A DNA stretch of 16,196 nucleotides, taken from contig NZ_CAAFUQ010000074.1 in the NCBI RefSeq assembly GCF_900766215.1, forward strand, positions 1-16,196. The letters are read 5' to 3'. This document shows positions 13,118-16,196 of the stretch, one piece after another. How positions within the stretch are numbered: position 1 is the stretch's first letter; each line of letters opens with the position of its first letter. A program made the translations under genes and the position numbers. The notes below the pieces were generated by a model that worked only from the letters and a program-made list of their open reading frames with translations, was not told the origin of the DNA and did not search any database. This DNA is from an uncultured Finegoldia sp. Its GTDB lineage: Bacteria > Bacillota > Clostridia > Tissierellales > Peptoniphilaceae.

Positions 13118-13588
13118 TTGAGCGATTTAATAAAAAAAGAATTGATACGAATTGAAGATCGTGCAAATGATTGGAAGGATGCAATCAAAATTGCAGCAAA
13201 GAGTTTGCTGGACAATGGTTACATTAACGAACAATATGTAGAAGACATGATAAAAAGCGTTGAGGATGCGGGCCCTTACATTGTGCTTGCTCCGAACATT
13301 GCGGTTCCTCACGCACGACCAAACGGCAATGTAGCCAAAATGGCTATTAGTTTGACAAAATTAAATGAGCCTGTGAATTTTAGAAACGAAGAAGAGGATG
13401 AGGACAACTGGGTAAGAATTTTGTTCTGTTTGGCAGCGGTAGATTCTTCATCACACATTGTAGCACTTCAACAATTGGCAGTGCTTTTGGATTCAGACGA
13501 AATTACAGATAAGCTTATCGATGCAAAATCTGAAGACGAAATGTTGGATATTATTAACGAAAAATTAGAGGAGGGAAATGATGATTAA
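13118..13588 (+). CDS. PTS sugar transporter subunit IIA (ascorbate/SgaA-UlaC type)
   Basis: This 156-residue cytoplasmic EIIA of the mannitol/fructose/ascorbate fold takes phosphate from HPr and passes it to IIB. The active-site histidine is H65 in 'I-A-V-P-H-A-R-P', preceded by 'A-G-P-Y-I-V-L-A-P', the pattern of the UlaC branch. The domain fills the whole protein, which has the usual length. An acidic stretch, 'N-E-E-E-D-E-D', lies between two strands at about residues 90-97, where related proteins have a shorter acidic loop. The TTG start at 13118 is chosen because AAGAGGTGAT precedes it at good spacing and no ATG fits. It is the first gene of the operon and overlaps the IIB gene by eight bases. 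It sits behind an inverted-repeat promoter, so substrate-responsive repression is plausible. Confidence 0.9.
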   Translation: MSDLIKKELIRIEDRANDWKDAIKIAAKSLLDNGYINEQYVEDMIKSVEDAGPYIVLAPNIAVPHARPNGNVAKMAISLTKLNEPVNFRNEEEDEDNWVRILFCLAAVDSSSHIVALQQLAVLLDSDEITDKLIDAKSEDEMLDIINEKLEEGNDD

Positions 13589-13856
13589 TATTGTAACTGT
13601 TTGTGGAAACGGAATTGGAAGTAGTCTTCTTTTGAAAATGAAAGTGGAAGCTATTTGCAAGGATATGGGAATTGAAGCTAACGTAGAATCTTGTGATTCT
13701 AACGCAGCTGTAGGAAAAGGCGCTGACCTTTTTGTAACTGTTAAGGAATTTAAGTCAATTTTTTCAGATGATCAAAAAGTAGCCATAGTAAAAAGCTACA
13801 CTAACAGAAAGAAAATCGAAGAAGATTTGGTTCCTATTTTAGAAGAATTCAAATAA
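13581..13856 (+). CDS. PTS sugar transporter subunit IIB (ascorbate/SgaB-UlaB type)
   Basis: This 91-residue IIB protein of the lactate/ascorbate type has its phosphocysteine at C8 in 'V-T-V-C-G-N-G-I-G-S-S', the P-loop-like signature of the family. The remainder is a small alpha/beta fold of normal length. It accepts phosphate from the IIA histidine and phosphorylates the sugar during transport through IIC. Two ATG codons are adjacent (13578 and 13581). The second is preferred because the ribosome binding site GAGGAGGG ends at 13575 and leaves better spacing, but the first cannot be excluded. The gene overlaps IIA and lies 28 bases before IIC, consistent with one operon. Confidence 0.9.
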   Translation: MINIVTVCGNGIGSSLLLKMKVEAICKDMGIEANVESCDSNAAVGKGADLFVTVKEFKSIFSDDQKVAIVKSYTNRKKIEEDLVPILEEFK

Positions 13857-13884
13857 ATTGATTTAAAAAATTAAGGAGGAATTT

Positions 13885-15243
13885 ATGGGATTTTTAAATG
13901 TTTTAAAAGACATTCTATCTGAGCCTGCGTTTTTGATGGGTCTTATCGCAATGGTAGGTCTTATCGCACTTAAAAAACCAGCTCACAAGGTAATGACTGG
14001 TACATTGGGTCCTATTTTGGGATATTTAATGTTGGCTGCAGGTGCGAATGTTATTACAACTAACTTGGATCCATTGAGTCAAATGATTCAACACGGATTC
14101 AACATCACAGGTGTTGTTCCTAATAACGAAGCTATCACATCTGTTGCTCAAAAAGTTTTGGGCGTTGAAACAATGTCAATTTTGTTAGTAGGACTTATTT
14201 TTAACTTATTAATAGCAAGATTTACAAGATACAAATATATTTTCTTAACTGGTCACCACAGCTTTTTCATGGCTTGTTTACTATCAGCAACATTAGGAGC
14301 CATAGGATTTAAGGGCGTAGCTTTGGTATTGGCTGGTGGATTTATATTGGGAGCTTGGAGTTCAATTTCTCCAGCAATCGGACAAAAATACACTTTGAAA
14401 GCTACTGACGGAGACGAAATCGCACTTGGTCACTTCGGATCATTGGGATATTATTTGTCAGCTTTTATCGGTTCATTAGTTGGAAAAGATTCCAAATCAA
14501 CTGAAGATATCGAAATTCCAGAAAAATGGGGTTTCTTGAGAAATACTACAATTTCAACAGCGTTGACAATGATTGTGTTCTATCTAATCGCAAGCATCAA
14601 AGCTGGTCCAGATTTCGTCGGCAAAATGTCTAACGGACAAAACCCATATTTGTTTGCAATCATCTCTGCGTTAAACTTCGCAGTTGGTGTAGCAATCGTA
14701 TATGCCGGTGTTAGAATGATTTTGGCAGATTTAATTCCTGCATTCGAAGGTATCGCTACAAAATTAATTCCAAACTCTGTTCCTGCAGTTGACTGTGCAG
14801 TATTCTTCCCATACGCACCAACAGCAGTTATTTTGGGATTTGCATGTAGTTTTGTAGGCGGATTGATCGGTATGTTTATTTTGGGAGCTATCGGTGGAGT
14901 ATTAATTATTCCAGGACTTGTTCCTCACTTCTTCTGCGGTGCAACTGCTGGTATTTACGGTAATGCAACAGGTGGTAGAAGAGGAGCTATGGTGGGTTCA
15001 TTCATCAACGGATTATTCTTGGCATTCTTACCAGCATTCTTACTTCCAGTTTTAGGACAATTAGGATTTAACAATACAACATTCGGGGATTTTGACTTCG
15101 GAGTTTTGGGAATTTTATTAGGAAAAATCGGAAATGCTATGGGTAATGTCGGAGTGTATATCATTATCGCAGTTTTATTAGTAGCGTTAATCGCTCCATC
15201 AATAATTACAAAGAAAGATACTGCAATTAACAACGAACAATAA
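13885..15243 (+). CDS. PTS sugar transporter subunit IIC (ascorbate/SgaT-UlaA type)
   Basis: This 452-residue membrane protein is the permease of the operon. It is of normal UlaA length with about eleven hydrophobic segments. The family start is present ('F-L-N-V-L-K-D-I-L-S-E-P-A-F-L-M-G-L'), as are 'T-G-H-H-S-F-F-M-A' near residues 129-137, 'F-F-P-Y-A-P-T-A-V-I-L-G' near 311-322 and 'G-G-R-R-G-A-M' near 366-372, all typical of the SgaT/UlaA group. Members carry L-ascorbate or related five- or six-carbon sugars and phosphorylate them with IIB. AAGGAGG precedes the ATG ideally. No lactonase, decarboxylase or epimerase genes of the ascorbate route (UlaG, D, E, F) are beside it, so the cargo may differ from ascorbate. 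Instead a transaldolase follows after 33 bases. Confidence 0.92.
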   Translation: MGFLNVLKDILSEPAFLMGLIAMVGLIALKKPAHKVMTGTLGPILGYLMLAAGANVITTNLDPLSQMIQHGFNITGVVPNNEAITSVAQKVLGVETMSILLVGLIFNLLIARFTRYKYIFLTGHHSFFMACLLSATLGAIGFKGVALVLAGGFILGAWSSISPAIGQKYTLKATDGDEIALGHFGSLGYYLSAFIGSLVGKDSKSTEDIEIPEKWGFLRNTTISTALTMIVFYLIASIKAGPDFVGKMSNGQNPYLFAIISALNFAVGVAIVYAGVRMILADLIPAFEGIATKLIPNSVPAVDCAVFFPYAPTAVILGFACSFVGGLIGMFILGAIGGVLIIPGLVPHFFCGATAGIYGNATGGRRGAMVGSFINGLFLAFLPAFLLPVLGQLGFNNTTFGDFDFGVLGILLGKIGNAMGNVGVYIIIAVLLVALIAPSIITKKDTAINNEQ

Positions 15244-15276
15244 TTCACATTTTACTACACGAAAAGAGAGGTTGAA

Positions 15277-15987
15277 ATGGAGAAAATTAATACAAAAATT
15301 TATTCAGACGGTGCAGTCTTAGAAGATATGTTAGAATCATTGGCATCAAAAAAAGTAACTGGATTTACAACTAATCCATCTTTGATGAAAAAAGCTGGAA
15401 TCACAGATTACGTTGAATTTGCCAAGAAAGTTTTAGAAGAAATCACAGAATATCCAGTATCATTTGAAGTATTTGCAGATGATTTGGAAACTATGGAAAA
15501 AGAAGCAGACAAAATCTCTTCATTAGGAGACAATGTTTACGTCAAAATTCCTGTGACTACAAGTAATGGAACATCAACTGCTCCACTATTGAAAAAACTT
15601 AGCTCAAAAGGAATTAAACTTAACGTAACAGCAATCTTCACAGTGGATCAAGTAAGAGAAGTCGTAGACAACTTGACAGAAGGAGTGCCTAGCATCGTTT
15701 CAGTATTTGCTGGAAGAATTGCAGACACTGGAGTTGATCCAATGCCAATCATGAAAGAATCCTTGGAAATTTGCAAAACTAAAAAAGGTTGTGAATTGTT
15801 GTGGGCATCTCCAAGAGAAGTGTTCAACATTTACCAAGCAAATGAATTGGGAGTAGACATCATCACATGTACTCCTGCAATCATCAAGAAACTTTCATTG
15901 ATGGGAAAAGATTTAAACGAATATTCACTAGACACAGTGAAAACATTCTGCAAAGACTCAAAAGAATTAGGATTTTCAATACTTTAA
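15277..15987 (+). CDS. Transaldolase (small, TalC/MipB-like type)
   Basis: This 236-residue class I aldolase-fold enzyme moves a dihydroxyacetone unit between sugar phosphates (pentose phosphate pathway). The Schiff-base lysine is K90 in 'V-Y-V-K-I-P-V', and 'T-T-N-P-S-L' with N33 and 'N-V-T-A-I-F' with T118 are conserved. Fructose-6-phosphate aldolase, the close paralogue, has Gln and Tyr at two key sites. Here E64 (in 'F-E-V-F-A') and F144 (in 'S-V-F-A-G-R') occupy them, which points to transaldolase rather than aldolase. AGAGAGG precedes the ATG. The gene follows the PTS permease by 33 bases and is closed by a terminator, so it is the last gene of the operon. It probably channels the imported sugar phosphate into the pentose phosphate pool. 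No transketolase gene is adjacent within the window. Confidence 0.9.
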   Translation: MEKINTKIYSDGAVLEDMLESLASKKVTGFTTNPSLMKKAGITDYVEFAKKVLEEITEYPVSFEVFADDLETMEKEADKISSLGDNVYVKIPVTTSNGTSTAPLLKKLSSKGIKLNVTAIFTVDQVREVVDNLTEGVPSIVSVFAGRIADTGVDPMPIMKESLEICKTKKGCELLWASPREVFNIYQANELGVDIITCTPAIIKKLSLMGKDLNEYSLDTVKTFCKDSKELGFSIL

Positions 15988-16066
15988 TAAATACAAGAGC
16001 TCACAAAAGACTCATTGAATTAGGAATTTTAGAAAACTAAATTAGACAGTCTTTAGGTGGCAAGTT

Positions 16067-16101
16067 AAAAGGCTAAGAGCAGAGATGCTCTTAGCCTTTT
16101 T
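16067..16101 (+). terminator. Rho-independent terminator of the PTS-transaldolase operon
   Basis: AAAAGGCTAAGAGCA (16067-16081) pairs perfectly with TGCTCTTAGCCTTTT (16086-16100) around GAGA, ending in T5. It is symmetrical and could also work on the opposite strand. Confidence 0.92.
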
Positions 16102-16124
16102 AATTGATGACTTTAGTCAGTTGA

Positions 16125-16168
16125 GTTCGCTTGCGAACGAAACAATAAACTACCCGCTATGCGGGTAG
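16125..16168. repeat. Tandem perfect hairpins, possible mobile-element end
   Basis: Two short perfect hairpins stand close together: GTTCGC/GCGAAC (16125-16138) and CTACCCGC/GCGGGTAG with a TAT loop (16150-16168). The second has high G+C for this genome. Subterminal hairpins of this kind are the recognition sites of Y1 (IS200/IS605 or REP-type) transposases. No transposase is visible before the window ends, so the identity is open. Confidence 0.35.
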
Positions 16169-16196
16169 GCGTTCTTAGGTTATACCAAAAAAATCA

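Noticed and set aside
15990..16040. An open stretch after the transaldolase reading 'N-T-R-A-H-K-R-L-I-E-L-G-I-L-E-N' and stop, considered as a gene remnant
   Set aside because: There is no start codon or ribosome binding site, it is too short, and I could not tie it to a family. It could be a decayed gene end but cannot be supported.

Overview
The window is AT-rich (roughly 30% GC by eye) and its genes have strong Shine-Dalgarno sites, several TTG/GTG starts and extended -10 promoters (TGnTATAAT). This fits a low-GC Gram-positive anaerobe. The gene mix (small MurE, double-cubane-cluster protein, AgrA/AgrC-type pair, ascorbate-type PTS) suggests a Finegoldia/Peptoniphilus-like member of the Tissierellia. 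The taxonomic assignment is inference.

Left part (1-5150): the 5' end of an IS3-like element, on the minus strand and running off the window, abuts the promoter region of murE (cell-wall tripeptide ligase). A 680-bp gene-free stretch follows, holding two long imperfect hairpin repeats in opposite orientation. Then comes an orphan 2-hydroxyacyl-CoA dehydratase-family protein of the YjiM/double-cubane-cluster type, with a good promoter and a Fur-like half site. A terminator-bounded short segment that may encode a small RNA follows, then a Wzx-like flippase closed by a terminator.

Middle part (5150-11710): an accessory-looking, peptide-signalling or peptide-export locus. It contains a LytTR response regulator and a GHKL histidine kinase of the AgrA/AgrC type, a terminator, a CPBP intramembrane protease, a small membrane protein, the N-terminal stump of what looks like a radical SAM peptide maturase, a 5'-truncated exporter-type ABC protein, and an ABC-2 ATPase/permease pair. 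The maturase stump stops just where the CxxxCxxC cluster motif would be expected. Immediately after it the sequence continues in another frame, in the middle of an ABC-transporter membrane domain. This is the signature of an internal deletion that fused and killed two genes. No AgrB, AgrD or precursor peptide gene is visible.

Right part (11710-16196): a third hairpin repeat, then an AEC-family transporter, then a PTS operon (IIA, IIB, IIC of the ascorbate/SgaTBA type) with a downstream small transaldolase, closed by a strong terminator. The last 75 bases hold two perfect short hairpins that may be the end of another mobile element.

The least ordinary signal is the intergenic hairpin family (1675-1857, 1904-2165, 11772-11953, with an isolated arm near 5193-5255). 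Its copies share inner sequence but carry two unrelated outer stems. In each full copy the left and right arms match each other, so base pairing is conserved while sequence is not. Copy 3 combines the inner part of copy 1 with the outer stem of copy 2.
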